From NCBI RefSeq assembly GCF_041080655.1, contig NZ_CP163525.1, positions 992,001-1,056,000 on the forward strand: a stretch of 64,000 nucleotides of DNA. The letters are read 5' to 3'. This DNA comes from Streptomyces sp. CG4 (GTDB lineage: Bacteria; Actinomycetota; Actinomycetes; Streptomycetales; Streptomycetaceae). The notes under the pieces are model-generated. The model searched no databases, had not been told where the DNA came from, and worked only from the letters and a program-made list of their open reading frames with translations. The position numbers and the translations under genes are program-made. Shown one piece after another: positions 18,073 through 28,122 of the stretch; within the stretch, counting starts at the first letter, position 1; each line of letters opens with the position of its first letter.

Positions 18073-20651
18073 TCAGCTGGTCCGCTCCCCCACCCTGCGC
18101 ATCACGTTCAGCAGGTACTGCTTCCGGTTCAGCGGGTTGTGGTCGGTGCGCGGCCGTTCCGGGATCGTGCCCCGGGTGACCGGCGCGTAGTGGTCGAAGG
18201 CGGTCTCCAGCTCCCCCTCGCCCCGGGTGAGCCCGGGCAGCCGCTGCTCCAGCTCGTGCACCCGCGCGGCCGGCACCGTGCCCTCCAGCACACAGGCCGC
18301 GCCTAGCGCGCCGGTGGTCTCCGGTACGGCGCCGAGCCGGGCCAGCACCGGGAGCAGCGCGCCCAGCGTGTCCGCCGGGGCCTCCAGGCGGAAGCGGTGC
18401 AGGGGCTCGTGCACCAGGGTGCCCGCCCGGCGCAGCGCCTCGGCCAGGACGAGCGGGGTCAGGCCCCGGAAGTCGTAACCGGTGCTCGACATGCTCTTGT
18501 CGAAGCCCTGGTGGGCGTGGCTCTGCCGGGGCGAGTAGCCGGAGTGGGTCATGGTGACCGTGCAGTCGGGGACCTGCCAGCCGTGCAGTCCCTGGCCGAG
18601 CGTCTCGCGGACGGTGTCCTCCACGGCCTTGAAGAAGGCGTACGGCATCGAGCCCAGCTCCACCGCCAGCCGGAACGCGACGCCCGAGCCGGGCGGTGCG
18701 GGCTCGACGCGCAGGCCGACGGTGGCCAGGAACGGGTTGGGGTCCTTCTTGTTGAACTCCACCGCCTGCCCGGTGCCGACCGGCCGCTCGATGCACAGGG
18801 TGGTCGTCTCGCGGAAGGCGACGTCCAGGCCGTACTCCTCGGCGAGGGTGGCCTGGACGACCTCCTTCTGCACCTCGCCGTAGAGGGACACCGAGGTCTC
18901 CCCGCGCTGCTCGTCGTGGCGGACGCCGATGAGCGGGTCCTGTTCGGCGAGCTGGGTGAGCGCGAGGTGCAGCGAGCGCCGGTCGGTACCGGGGCCGGGG
19001 ACGACGACGGTCTCCAGGGTGGGCGGTGCGAAGTGGTGCCCGTACGCCGCCGCGGGCCGGCCGAGCGCGTCGCCGATCCGGATCCCCCCGAGCCCCCACA
19101 CCTTGACGATCCGCCCGGCCCCGGCGCCGTCTCGCCGCACATCGGTGCCGCACTCGAAAACACTGAGGCCGGTGACCCGGCCCTCCGGGCGACGCCGGGC
19201 ACCCCGGCCTTCCGACGGGCCTTCGCCGCCGAGGCCCTCCGGGCACCCCTCGGCGCCCGGCCCGGCACCGGGGCGTCTCCACTCCGACCGGGCACCCCGC
19301 CGTTCCCGGCCCGGCCCGACACCCGACCGTCCCCGCCCCGGCCCGACACCCCGCCGTCCCCGCCCCGGCCCCGCACCCCGCCGTCCCCGGCGCGGCCCGG
19401 CACCCGACCGTCCCCACTTCGGCCCGGCACCCGACCGTCTCCGCCCCGGCCCGGCGCCCCGCCGTCCCCGGCCCGGCCCAACACCCGGCCATCCCCGGCC
19501 CGGCCCGACACCCGACCGTCCCCACTCCGGCCCGACACCCGACCGTCCCCGCCCCGGCCCAACACCCGGCCATCCCCACTCCGGCCCGACACCCCGCCAT
19601 CCCCGGCCCGGCCCGACACCCCGCCGTCCCCGCCCCGGCCCAACACCCGGCCATCCCCACTCCGGCCCGACACCCCGCCGTCCCCGCCCCGGCCCGGCGC
19701 CCCGCCGTCCCCGGCCCGGCCCGACACCCCGCCGTCCCCGCCACGGCCCGACACCCGGCCGGCACCCGGCCGACCGACCTCCCGGCCGTCAGCGGCCCCG
19801 AACGGCACCCGGTCGCGGACCTGCAGGGTGCCGGAGAAGATCCGGGCGTAGGCCACCTTCTCCCCCGCCGGGCCGCGTTCGACCTTGAAGACCGTGGCCG
19901 ACAGGGGGCCGGCCGGGTCGCCGGCGGCGGTGGGCAGCAGCCGTTCGATGCCGGTGATCAGGTCGGGGATTCCCGCTCCCGTGATGGCGGAGCCGAAGTA
20001 CACGGGATGGACCAGCGCGCGCCGGGTCTGGACGGCCAGGGCGGTGTGCAGCCGGGCGGCCTCGACGCCGTCGTCGAGGTAGGCGGCCAGCAGCTCGTCG
20101 TCGTGGTCGGCGAGCACCTCCGGGGCGGCCGGGCCGAGGCCGGGCACGAAGCGGGCGGCGCGGGTGCCGAGCGAGGCGGGCCGGCCCGTCGGGACGAGCG
20201 GCACGCCCAGCCTGCGGGTCATCTGGTCCAGCACGGCGGAGCCGTTCGCGCCACGACGGTCGATCTTGTTGACGAAGATCAGGGTGGGGATGCGCAGCCG
20301 GCGCAGGGTGCGCATCAGCACGCGCGTCTGTGCCTGGACGCCCTCGACGGCCGAGACGACCAGCACGGCGCCGTCGAGCACGCCGAGGACCCGCTCGACC
20401 TCGGCGATGAAGTCCGGGTGACCGGGGGTGTCGATGAGGTTGACGGTGACGCCGTCGAGCGGGAACGACACGACGGCGGACTTGATGGTGATGCCGCGCC
20501 GCCGCTCCAGCGCGAGGGTGTCGGTGGTGGTGCTGCCGGCGTCGACGCTGCCGATCTCGTCGATCACTCCGGCGGTGTGCAGCAGCCGTTCGGTCAGGCT
20601 GGTCTTACCGGCGTCGACATGGGCGAGAATTCCGAGATTGAGCAGATGCAC
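18073..20651 (-). pseudogene. otrA: OtrA/TetM-like ribosome protection GTPase, frameshifted at a minisatellite
   Basis: The gene encodes an EF-G-like ribosomal protection protein of the OtrA/Tet(M) type. The N-terminal part (GTG at 20651) has all GTPase motifs: AHVDAGKTS, RGITI, DTPGHPDF and NKID. The C-terminal part continues GRVTGLSVFECGTDVRR through VWGLGGIRIGD and domains III-V to a stop at 18073. The two parts lie in different frames, and 2579 bp is not a multiple of three. Between them, inside domain II, lies an array of 27-bp repeats (19259-19771). Leaving out 19189-19771 gives about 664 codons, the normal length of OtrA. As read, the full protein cannot be made. A base error in this repetitive DNA is an alternative to true inactivation. 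Intact members remove tetracyclines from ribosomes. Confidence 0.8.
19259..19771. repeat. 27-bp minisatellite, about 19 units, inside the otrA-like gene
   Basis: Tandem units of exactly 27 bp, most beginning GGCCCGACACC and ending in a CCGTCCCCGCCCC-like block, run without interruption. Most units differ from one another at only a few positions. On the minus strand each unit encodes nine residues of the form RGGDGRVSG. A more degenerate copy or two precede 19259. The spacing keeps one frame throughout, so the frame change must lie in the flank between about 19189 and 19259 or at an array junction. Confidence 0.92.
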
Positions 20652-20922
20652 TGAGCGTGATGTCCTTCGGCATGGGGTGGATTCCTTCCTGGGCGGACAT
20701 GCACGCAGTGCGCATCGCTGGTCCTCTCTGTGTGACGACGGGTACCGCGCAGTGCAGCAGACGGCGACGCCGAGCGGCAATGGATTAACGCTCAACAAAA
20801 GCCCTCGCGCAGCACTCGCCGCGACCAGAGCGCGGCCGTAGGGTGACGTACATCGCGCCAAATGGCTGATTTCCTCAGCCTTGGTGGCTGACTTTCCCTC
20901 TCCCGCACGGTCTGGAGGGCTC

Positions 20923-21438
20923 ATGACCCACATCTCGGTGCACGTGGACGGCACGAGGTACGAGGACGACGTGGAACCCCGTCTCCTCCTGGCCCACTAC
21001 CTCCGCGACCACCTCGGCCTCACCGGCACCCCGATCGGCTGCGACACCTCCAACTGCGGGGCCTGCACGGTCGACCTGGACGGGGCGACCGTGAAGAGCT
21101 GCTCGGTGCTCGCCGTCCAGGCGGACGGGTGCGCGGTGACGACGATCCAGGGGCTTGCGCAGGACGGCGAGTGGACCGCGCTGCAGCGCGCCTTCCACGA
21201 GCAGCACGGTCTGCAGTGCGGCTACTGCACGCCCGGCATGATCATGGCGGCGCGGGATCTGCTCAGCGAGAACCCGCACCCGAGCCCGGACGAGGTCCGT
21301 CAGGCCCTGGAGGGCAACCTCTGCCGTTGCACCGGCTACCAGAACATCGTCCGCGCGGTGCTCGCCGCGTCCGGGCAACAGGCTCGTGAGGTCGCCCCGG
21401 CACCCGGACAACAGGTCGGCGAGGAGGTCTCGGCATGA
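20923..21438 (+). CDS. coxS: Molybdenum hydroxylase [2Fe-2S] subunit (CoxS-like)
   Basis: A 171-residue iron-sulfur subunit of a xanthine dehydrogenase/CO dehydrogenase family enzyme. The plant-type cluster is held by C40, C45, C48 and C60, and the second cluster by C99, C102, C134 and C136 (CGYC and CRC). It passes electrons from the molybdenum centre to the FAD subunit. ATG at 20923 has GGAGGG upstream. The stop overlaps the next start as ATGA. It is first in a seven-gene operon; its promoter lies in the 270-bp gap shared with the divergent otrA-like gene. Confidence 0.93.
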   Translation: MTHISVHVDGTRYEDDVEPRLLLAHYLRDHLGLTGTPIGCDTSNCGACTVDLDGATVKSCSVLAVQADGCAVTTIQGLAQDGEWTALQRAFHEQHGLQCGYCTPGMIMAARDLLSENPHPSPDEVRQALEGNLCRCTGYQNIVRAVLAASGQQAREVAPAPGQQVGEEVSA

Positions 21439-23798
21439 CCGGCCAGGCCGTCGCACCCGAGGTCGGGCGGCGCCGGCTGCGCAAGGAGGACGCCCGGCTG
21501 CTCACCGGCCAGACCAACTGGACCGACAACATCCAGGTGGCCGGCCTCCTGCACCTGGCGATCCTGCGCAGCCCGATGGCGCACGCCCGCATCACCCGCG
21601 TCGACGTCTCCCCCGCGCTCGAACGCCCCGGTGTCCTCGCGGCGTTCAGCGGCGCCGACCTCGCCGAGGGGCTGGGTTCGCTGCCCTGCGCCTGGCCGGT
21701 GACCGAGGACATCGTGCTGCCCGACCATCCGCCGATCGCCGTCGACGAGGTCCGTTACGCGGGCGACCCGGTGGCGGTCGTGGTGGCCCGCGACCGGTAC
21801 GCGGCCGCCGACGCCCTGGAGGCGATCGAGGTCGACTACGACCCGCTGCCCGCGGTCCTCGATCTGGAGACCGCGCTGGCGCCGGACGCCCCGCTGGTCC
21901 ACGCCGACAAGGGCACCAACCGCTGCTACACCTGGCCGCTCGCCACCGGCGAGAGCTTCGAGGCGGTGCGGGACCGCGCCGAGGTGATCCTGAAGCGGCG
22001 CTACCACCAGCAGCGGCTGATCCCCAACGCCATGGAGCCGCGTGCGGTCGTCGTCACCCCGCTCGCGGCCTCCGGCGAGTACACGGTCTACTCGGCGACC
22101 CAGATCCCGCACATCCTGCGGATCATGCTCGCGGGCGTCACCGGCGTCCCCGAGCACAAGCTGCGCGTGATCGCCCCGGACGTGGGCGGCGGCTTCGGCT
22201 CCAAGCTGCAGGTGTACGGCGAGGAGGCCCTCGCCCTCGCGGTCGCCCGCAGGCTCGGCCGGCCGGTGAAGTGGACCGAGTCCCGCTCCGAGGGGGCGCT
22301 CGCCACCCACCACGGCCGCGGCATGCTCCAGGACGTCGAGATCGCCGCGACCCGCGAGGGCAGGCTGCTCGGCCTCAAGGTGGACCTGCTCGCCGACATG
22401 GGCGCCTACCTGATGCTCGTCACGCCGGGCATCCCGATCCTCGGCGCCTTCATGTACCCGGCGATCTACAAGATGGACGCCTACGAGTTCCATTGCACCG
22501 GCGTCTTCACCACCCGCACGCCCACCGACGCCTACCGCGGCGCCGGACGCCCCGAGGCCACCTTCGCCATCGAGCGCATCATGGACGAGCTGGCGGCCGA
22601 ACTCGCCCTGGACCCGGTCGAGTTGCGGCGGCGCAACTGGATCCGGCACGAGGAGTTCCCGTACACCACGATCGCCGGACTGACCTACGACAGCGGCAAC
22701 TACGAGGCGGCCACCGGCAAGGCCCTCGCCCTGTTCGGCTACGACGACCTGCGCGCCGAGCAGCGGGAACGCAACCGGCGCGGCGACCCCGTACGGCTCG
22801 GTATCGGCGTGTCGACGTACACCGAGATGTGCGGGCTCGCGCCGAGCCGGGTGCTGCGCGACCTGCGGTACTCGGCCGGCGGCTGGGAGGCGGCGAGCAT
22901 CCGCATGCTGCCCACCGGCAAGGTCGAGGTCGTCACCGGCACCAGCCCGCACGGGCAGGGACACGAGACCTGCTGGAGCCAGATCGCGGCGGACGTGCTC
23001 GGCGTGCCCTTCGAGGACGTCGAAGTGCTGCACGGCGACACCAAGGCGGCCCCGCAGGGCATGGACACCTACGGCTCGCGGTCACTGGCCGTCGGCGGCG
23101 AGGCCGTGCACCGGGCCGCGCGGACGGTCGTCGAGAAGGCACGGAAGGTCGCAGCGCATCTGCTGGAGGCGAGCGAGCAGGACCTGGAGTTCAACGGCGG
23201 CGTGTTCTCGGTGAAGGGCTCCCCGGAAGCCCGCAGGACCATCCAGGAGATCGCCTTCGAGACGTTCACCAACCACGACCTGCCCGACGGCATCGAGCCC
23301 ACCATCAACGCCGAACACGTCGTGGACCCGGAGAACTTCTCCTACCCGCACGGCACCCATCTGTGCGCGGTCGAGGTCGACACCGAGACCGGGCGCACCC
23401 GCATCAGGTCGTACGTCTGCGTCGACGACGTCGGCCGGACCGTCAACCCGATGATCGTCGAGGGGCAGGTGCACGGCGGACTCGCGCAGGGCATCGCCCA
23501 GGCGCTGTACGAGGAGGCCGTGTACGACGACGACGGCAACCTCGTCACCGGCACGCTGGCCGACTACCTCGTGCCGTCGGCGGCCGACCTGCCCGACTTC
23601 GTGACCGACCGGACCGAGACACCGGCGGCCTCGAACGCGCTCGGCGTCAAGGGCGTGGGCGAGGCGGGGACGATCGCGTCGACACCCGCCGTGGTCAACG
23701 CCGTCGTGGACGCCCTGCGGCCGCTCGGCGTGCACGACGTGCGGATGCCCTGCACACCGGAACGCGTGTGGCGCGCGGTGAAGGAGGCGGCGGCATGA
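21435..23798 (+). CDS. coxL: Molybdenum hydroxylase large subunit, form II CoxL-like
   Basis: A 787-residue molybdopterin-binding catalytic subunit. The active-site loop reads AYRGAGR at residues 366-372, the form II signature; true CO dehydrogenases (form I) carry AYRCSFR. Other family motifs are [14 protein letters not shown] near residue 250 and [21 protein letters not shown] near the C-terminus with the conserved Glu. CO oxidation is therefore unlikely or weak, and an aldehyde, purine or other heterocycle is more plausible. It overlaps both neighbours by ATGA, giving the S-L-M order. Confidence 0.93.
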   Translation: MTGQAVAPEVGRRRLRKEDARLLTGQTNWTDNIQVAGLLHLAILRSPMAHARITRVDVSPALERPGVLAAFSGADLAEGLGSLPCAWPVTEDIVLPDHPPIAVDEVRYAGDPVAVVVARDRYAAADALEAIEVDYDPLPAVLDLETALAPDAPLVHADKGTNRCYTWPLATGESFEAVRDRAEVILKRRYHQQRLIPNAMEPRAVVVTPLAASGEYTVYSATQIPHILRIMLAGVTGVPEHKLRVIAPDVGGGFGSKLQVYGEEALALAVARRLGRPVKWTESRSEGALATHHGRGMLQDVEIAATREGRLLGLKVDLLADMGAYLMLVTPGIPILGAFMYPAIYKMDAYEFHCTGVFTTRTPTDAYRGAGRPEATFAIERIMDELAAELALDPVELRRRNWIRHEEFPYTTIAGLTYDSGNYEAATGKALALFGYDDLRAEQRERNRRGDPVRLGIGVSTYTEMCGLAPSRVLRDLRYSAGGWEAASIRMLPTGKVEVVTGTSPHGQGHETCWSQIAADVLGVPFEDVEVLHGDTKAAPQGMDTYGSRSLAVGGEAVHRAARTVVEKARKVAAHLLEASEQDLEFNGGVFSVKGSPEARRTIQEIAFETFTNHDLPDGIEPTINAEHVVDPENFSYPHGTHLCAVEVDTETGRTRIRSYVCVDDVGRTVNPMIVEGQVHGGLAQGIAQALYEEAVYDDDGNLVTGTLADYLVPSAADLPDFVTDRTETPAASNALGVKGVGEAGTIASTPAVVNAVVDALRPLGVHDVRMPCTPERVWRAVKEAAA

Positions 23799-24649
23799 TT
23801 CCCCCGGCCTTCGACTACGCCCGTCCGCAGAGCGTGGACGAGGCGGTCCACGTGCTCGCCGACGCCGGCGAGGAGGCGAAGGTGCTGGCCGGCGGGCAGA
23901 GCCTGCTGCCGCTGCTCAGGCTGCGGCTGGCCTTCCCCGAGCTGGTGGTCGACGTGGGCCGGATCCCGGAACTGCGCGGGGTCCGCGAGGACGGCGACAC
24001 GCTCGTCATCGGCGCGCTGACCACGCACCACGAGGTGCTCCACGACCCGCTGGTGCGCCGGCACGCCGGTCTGCTGGCCGAGGCCACGGCCACGGTCGCC
24101 GATCCCGCCGTACGGCACCGGGGCACCCTCGGCGGATCGCTGGCGCACGCCGATCCGGCCGGGGACCTGCCCGCGGTGGTGCTGGCCCTGGACGCCGAGC
24201 TCGTCGCGACCGGACCGAACGGCCGGCGCACGATCCCGGCCCGGGAGTTCTTCGTCGACTACCTCCAGTCGGCGCTCGCGCCCGACGAACTCCTCGTGGC
24301 GGTGCGGGTGCCGAAGACCGACGGCTGGGGCTTCCACTACGAGAAGTTCCACCGGGTCGCCCAGGCCTGGGCGATCGTCGGCGTCGCGGCACTGGTCCGG
24401 CGCGACGACGGGTACATCGCCGAGGCGCGCATCGGGCTGACCAACATGGGCTCGACCCCACTGCGGGCCTCGGCGGCCGAGGCCGCGCTGACCGGGGTCG
24501 GCGCCTCGGACGCCGTGGCCCGGGCCGCGGAGACGGCGGCCGAGGGCACCCACCCGGCGCGGGACGTGTCCGCTTCCCCGGAGTATCGGGCGCATCTGGC
24601 CCGGGTGCTGACCCGGCGGGCCGTGCTGGCCGCCGGCGGAATGGGGTGA
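23795..24649 (+). CDS. coxM: Molybdenum hydroxylase FAD subunit (CoxM-like)
   Basis: A 284-residue FAD-binding subunit. The two family motifs are AGGQSLLPLLRLRLA near residues 31-45 and RHRGTLGGSLAHADPAGD near residue 110, which bind the FAD pyrophosphate. It receives electrons from the iron-sulfur subunit and delivers them to quinone, NAD or another acceptor. The ATG overlaps the coxL stop codon, with AAGGAGG upstream. The length is normal for the family. Confidence 0.93.
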   Translation: MIPPAFDYARPQSVDEAVHVLADAGEEAKVLAGGQSLLPLLRLRLAFPELVVDVGRIPELRGVREDGDTLVIGALTTHHEVLHDPLVRRHAGLLAEATATVADPAVRHRGTLGGSLAHADPAGDLPAVVLALDAELVATGPNGRRTIPAREFFVDYLQSALAPDELLVAVRVPKTDGWGFHYEKFHRVAQAWAIVGVAALVRRDDGYIAEARIGLTNMGSTPLRASAAEAALTGVGASDAVARAAETAAEGTHPARDVSASPEYRAHLARVLTRRAVLAAGGMG

Positions 24650-24664
24650 GCGCCGATCATCACG

Positions 24665-25540
24665 ATGGACGACCCGGAGCGGGTGCGGGCCCGCCTGGAG
24701 GAGACGGGGTACCTCGTCGACGAAGGGCTGGCCGTCACCTGCTTCCTGGCCCTGAGGCTGCACCGGCCGCTGTTCTGCGAGGGCGACGCGGGCGTGGGCA
24801 AGACCGCGCTCGCGTCCGCCCTCGCCGACGCGCTCGGCGCGCCGCTGATCCGGCTGCAGTGCCATGAGGGCATCGACGCCTCGCAGGCCCTGTACGACTG
24901 GGACTTCCCGCGCCAGCTGCTGCATCTGCGCGCCGCCGAGGCAGCCGGGGTGACGGACGCGGACCGCTTGGAGAGCGAGCTGTACGACCGCCGGTTCCTC
25001 ATCGCCCGCCCGCTGCTGCAGGCCCTGCAGACACAACCGGCGGTGCTGCTGGTCGACGAGATCGACCGGGCCGACGACGAGTTCGAGGCGTTCCTGCTGG
25101 AGCTGCTGTCCGAGTACTCCGTCACGATCCCGGAGCTGGGCACGCTGCGCGCCGAGCAGCCGCCGGTCGTCGTCCTCACCTCGAACCGGACCCGGGAGGT
25201 GCACGACGCGCTGAAGCGGCGGTGCCTCTACCACTGGTTCGACCATCCCTCCTTCGCCCGCGAACTGGCCATCGTGCGGCGCCGGTTGCCCGGGGTGTCG
25301 GCACGGCTGGCGGAGCAGGTGACGGCACTGGTGCAGGCGCTGCGCGGCGCCGACCTGCTCAAACCTCCCGGCGTCGCCGAGACCCTGGACTGGGCCGAGG
25401 CCCTGGACGCGCTGGGCGCCGGCGAGGTGGACGCGGAGCTGGCGGTGGCGACGCTGGGCTCGGTACTGAAGTACCGGGAGGACACGGACCGAGCACGGGG
25501 GCTCGATCTCACGGCTGTCCTCGCGGCCCGGGGCGGGTGA
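24665..25540 (+). CDS. coxD: MoxR-type AAA+ ATPase (CoxD-like)
   Basis: A 291-residue AAA+ ATPase of the MoxR/CoxD group. Walker A is GDAGVGKTAL near residue 42, Walker B is VLLVDEID near residue 120, and a sensor region LTSNRTREVHDALKRR follows. In Cox systems CoxD helps assemble the copper-sulfur-molybdenum site, together with the VWA protein encoded next. It is 15 bp from coxM and 6 bp from coxE, all in one transcript. Retention of this maturation pair beside a form II enzyme suggests that the Mo site still needs sulfuration or remodelling. Confidence 0.9.
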   Translation: MDDPERVRARLEETGYLVDEGLAVTCFLALRLHRPLFCEGDAGVGKTALASALADALGAPLIRLQCHEGIDASQALYDWDFPRQLLHLRAAEAAGVTDADRLESELYDRRFLIARPLLQALQTQPAVLLVDEIDRADDEFEAFLLELLSEYSVTIPELGTLRAEQPPVVVLTSNRTREVHDALKRRCLYHWFDHPSFARELAIVRRRLPGVSARLAEQVTALVQALRGADLLKPPGVAETLDWAEALDALGAGEVDAELAVATLGSVLKYREDTDRARGLDLTAVLAARGG

Positions 25541-25546
25541 GGTCCG

Positions 25547-26983
25547 GTGAACACGACCGGGAGCGGGTCGGGCCCTCCACCGGGACGGGATGGGGAACGG
25601 CTTCAGGCCGGGAGCGAACGGGTGGGGGCGGACGCGGGGCGGCCGGGGGCGGACGCCGAACGGTTTGGCATCGGCGGCGAAGGGTCGGCTGTGGATGTCG
25701 AACGGCTGAGTGCCGATGCGGATCGGCTTGGCACCGGCGGCGAACCGTCGGCCGCGGATGCCGAACGGCTGAGCGCCGATGCCGAACGGATCGGGACGGA
25801 CGCCCAACGGCCGAAGGTGGATGCCGAGCGGCTCGGGGCCGATGCCGTGCTGCTCGGATTCGTGCGGGTGTTGCGGGTGGCGGGGGTCGATGCGAGTACC
25901 GAGCGGCTGTACGCGTTCCTGCGTGCCGTGGCCGCCCTGCGTCCGGGGGTGCGTACGGATGTGTACTGGGCGGGGCGGGCGACGCTGTGCGGTGGGCACG
26001 ACGACCTGGAGCGGTACGAGCGGGTGTTCGCCGCGTACTTCGGGCCCTCCCCCGAGGGAACCGCCCGCCCGGCGCGTGCCGCTCCCCCGCCCCGGCCCCG
26101 GCTCGTCGCGCGGGCGGCGCGCATGGGCGCGGGCACGCCGGGCGAGGACGATTCGTCCGGCCCGCCGGTCGCCGCGCTCGCCAGCTCGGCCGAGGTGCTG
26201 CGGCACCGCGACGTCGCCACGCTCGAAGGCGCCGAACGGGACCAACTGCGCCGCCTGCTCGCCGCGTTCGCCCTGCAGGGCCAGGCGCGGCGCGCGGCGC
26301 GGCGCCGGCCCGCCCGACGCGGCGAGGTCGATCCGCGGCGCACCGTACGGGAGTTGCTGCGGCGCGGCGGGGAACCGGCCCGGCTGCGTCGGCATGCGCG
26401 CGTGCAGCAGCCCCGCCGGGTGGTGCTGCTCGTCGATGTGAGCGGCTCGATGGCGCCGTACGCCGACGCGCTGCTGCGGTTCGCGCACGCGGCGGTGCGC
26501 GTGGGCCGTACGGAGGTGTTCACCATCGGCACCCGGCTGACCCGGGTGACGCGTGAACTCGCCCACAGGGACCCGGACTTGGCGATGACGGCCGTCGCGG
26601 CAGCCGTGCCGGACTGGCGCGGCGGCACCCGGCTCGGTGAGCTGGTGCGCGAGTTCCTGAACCGCTGGGGGCAGCGCGGGATGGCGCACGGGGCGATCGT
26701 CGTGCTGCTCTCGGACGGCTGGGAGCGAGGCGATCCGGAGCTGCTCGGACAGCAGATGCGCCGGCTGCACGCCCTGGCCCACCAGGTGGTCTGGGCGAAC
26801 CCCCGTAAGGCGCGCCCCGGTTACGCGCCGCTGGCCGCCGGGATGGCGGCGGCGCTGCCCAGTGTGGACGCCTTCGTCGAGGGGCACAGCCTGGCCGCGC
26901 TGGAGGCGCTGGCGGCGGTGGTGCGCGGTGCGGCGGAGCCGGAGGCCGGTGCGGCCCGGGTGAGAGGAGCGGATCGTGCGTGA
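25547..26983 (+). CDS. coxE: VWA domain protein (CoxE-like) with repeat-rich N-terminus
   Basis: A 478-residue partner of the MoxR ATPase. The C-terminal half is a von Willebrand A domain starting RRVVLLVDVSGSMAPY, with the metal-binding DxSxS motif intact and a later SDGWERGD segment. The region at residues 150-270 is Arg-rich and typical of CoxE. The first ~105 residues are unusual: degenerate repeats of DAERLSAD-like units covering about 25650-25850, absent from ordinary CoxE proteins as I know them. GTG at 25547 is used. The gene overlaps the next by 8 bases. Confidence 0.86.
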   Translation: MNTTGSGSGPPPGRDGERLQAGSERVGADAGRPGADAERFGIGGEGSAVDVERLSADADRLGTGGEPSAADAERLSADAERIGTDAQRPKVDAERLGADAVLLGFVRVLRVAGVDASTERLYAFLRAVAALRPGVRTDVYWAGRATLCGGHDDLERYERVFAAYFGPSPEGTARPARAAPPPRPRLVARAARMGAGTPGEDDSSGPPVAALASSAEVLRHRDVATLEGAERDQLRRLLAAFALQGQARRAARRRPARRGEVDPRRTVRELLRRGGEPARLRRHARVQQPRRVVLLVDVSGSMAPYADALLRFAHAAVRVGRTEVFTIGTRLTRVTRELAHRDPDLAMTAVAAAVPDWRGGTRLGELVREFLNRWGQRGMAHGAIVVLLSDGWERGDPELLGQQMRRLHALAHQVVWANPRKARPGYAPLAAGMAAALPSVDAFVEGHSLAALEALAAVVRGAAEPEAGAARVRGADRA

Positions 26984-28079
26984 GATTCTGCCGGCGCTGG
27001 CACGCTGGCACGCGGCCGGGATTCCGTTCGGTCTGGCCACGGTCGTCGCGGTCAGCCGTAGCGCGCCACGCGACCCGGGCGCCGCGATGGCGGTGGGCCC
27101 GGACGACGAGGTCGTGGGCAGCGTGTCCGGGGGCTGCGTGGAAGGCGCGGTGTACGAACTCGCCCAGGAGGTCGTGGCGAGCGGCGAGCCGCGCCTCGAA
27201 ACCTTCGGCTACAGCGACGAGGACGCGTTCGCGGTCGGCCTCACCTGCGGCGGCGAGATCACCCTGCTGGTACGGCCGGTGACCGCCGCCTCGGACCCGG
27301 CGTTCGGCACGGTCGCCGCGTCGGTCGCCGCGGGCGAACCGGTGACCGTGGCCACGGTGGTGGACGGGCCCGCGCCGCGCGCCGCCACGCTCGCGGTCTG
27401 GCCGGACCGGGCGGCGGGCACGCTCGGCACGGAGGGTCTCGACGTCGCCGTCACCGCCGACGCGCGCGGCGAACTCGCGCTGGGCGCCTCGGTCCTGCGT
27501 CACTACGGCCCGCACGGCGAGCGCCGCGAGGACACCGTCACGGTGTTCCTCCAGTCGTTCGCGCCACCACCCCGCATGCTGGTCTTCGGCGCGATCGACT
27601 ACGCGGCCGCGGTGGCCCGGATCGGCGACTTCCTCGGCTACCGGGTCACCGTGTGCGACGCCCGCCCGGTCTTCGCCACGCCCAAGCGCTTCCCGGCGGG
27701 CGCCGAGGTCGTGGTCGACTGGCCGCACCGCTATCTCGCCGGTACGGAGACCGACGACCGCACGGTGATCTGCGTCCTCACCCATGACCCGAAGTTCGAC
27801 GTGCCGCTGCTGCAGGAGGCCCTGCGCCGCCCGGCCGCCTACGTCGGGGCGATGGGCAGCCGGCTCACCCACGAGGAGCGCCGCGCCCGGCTCATCGAGG
27901 CCGGGGTGACCGAGGCCGAACTGTCCAGGCTGCGCTCTCCGCTCGGGCTCGACCTCGGGGCCCGTACGCCCGAGGAGGTCGCCGTCTCCGTCGCCGCCGA
28001 GATCGTCGCCCTGCGTTGGGGCGGCAGCGGCGCGCCCCTGACCACGACCGGCGGAGCCATCCACCCGACCGCGGTCTGA
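26976..28079 (+). CDS. XdhC/CoxI family molybdenum cofactor maturation protein
   Basis: A 367-residue XdhC-type protein. The N-terminal domain carries VVAVSRSAPRDPGAAMAV and GSVSGGCVEGAVYE. The middle and C-terminal Rossmann part includes RMLVFGAIDYAAAVARIG and YVGAMGSRLTHEERRARL. XdhC proteins bind Moco and deliver the sulfurated form to the hydroxylase. GTG at 26976 has GAGAGGAG upstream and overlaps coxE. Its presence completes a dedicated maturation set for the S-L-M enzyme. Confidence 0.9.
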   Translation: MREILPALARWHAAGIPFGLATVVAVSRSAPRDPGAAMAVGPDDEVVGSVSGGCVEGAVYELAQEVVASGEPRLETFGYSDEDAFAVGLTCGGEITLLVRPVTAASDPAFGTVAASVAAGEPVTVATVVDGPAPRAATLAVWPDRAAGTLGTEGLDVAVTADARGELALGASVLRHYGPHGERREDTVTVFLQSFAPPPRMLVFGAIDYAAAVARIGDFLGYRVTVCDARPVFATPKRFPAGAEVVVDWPHRYLAGTETDDRTVICVLTHDPKFDVPLLQEALRRPAAYVGAMGSRLTHEERRARLIEAGVTEAELSRLRSPLGLDLGARTPEEVAVSVAAEIVALRWGGSGAPLTTTGGAIHPTAV

Positions 28080-28122
28080 CGCGTCCGAAGGGAGTCCGAA
28101 GGGTGTCGGAAGGGAGCACGTC

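Noticed and set aside
19259..19771. CRISPR array
   Set aside because: The units are contiguous 27-bp tandem repeats without unique spacers and lie within a coding gene; no cas genes are nearby.
20655..20954. An N-terminal extension of the otrA-like protein upstream of 20651
   Set aside because: The conserved N-terminus (HLLNLGILAHVDAGKTS) begins at the GTG. The upstream codons show no similarity and lack coding bias.
21435..23798. Calling this a true (form I) carbon monoxide dehydrogenase
   Set aside because: The active-site loop is AYRGAGR, not AYRCSFR, so the Cys that binds copper is missing.
23564..27040. Very long open frame antisense to the cox operon (about 1158 codons)
   Set aside because: It mirrors coxL, coxM, coxD and coxE, all of which have clear catalytic motifs on the plus strand. 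Its composition is Arg/Gly/Pro-rich with no domain.
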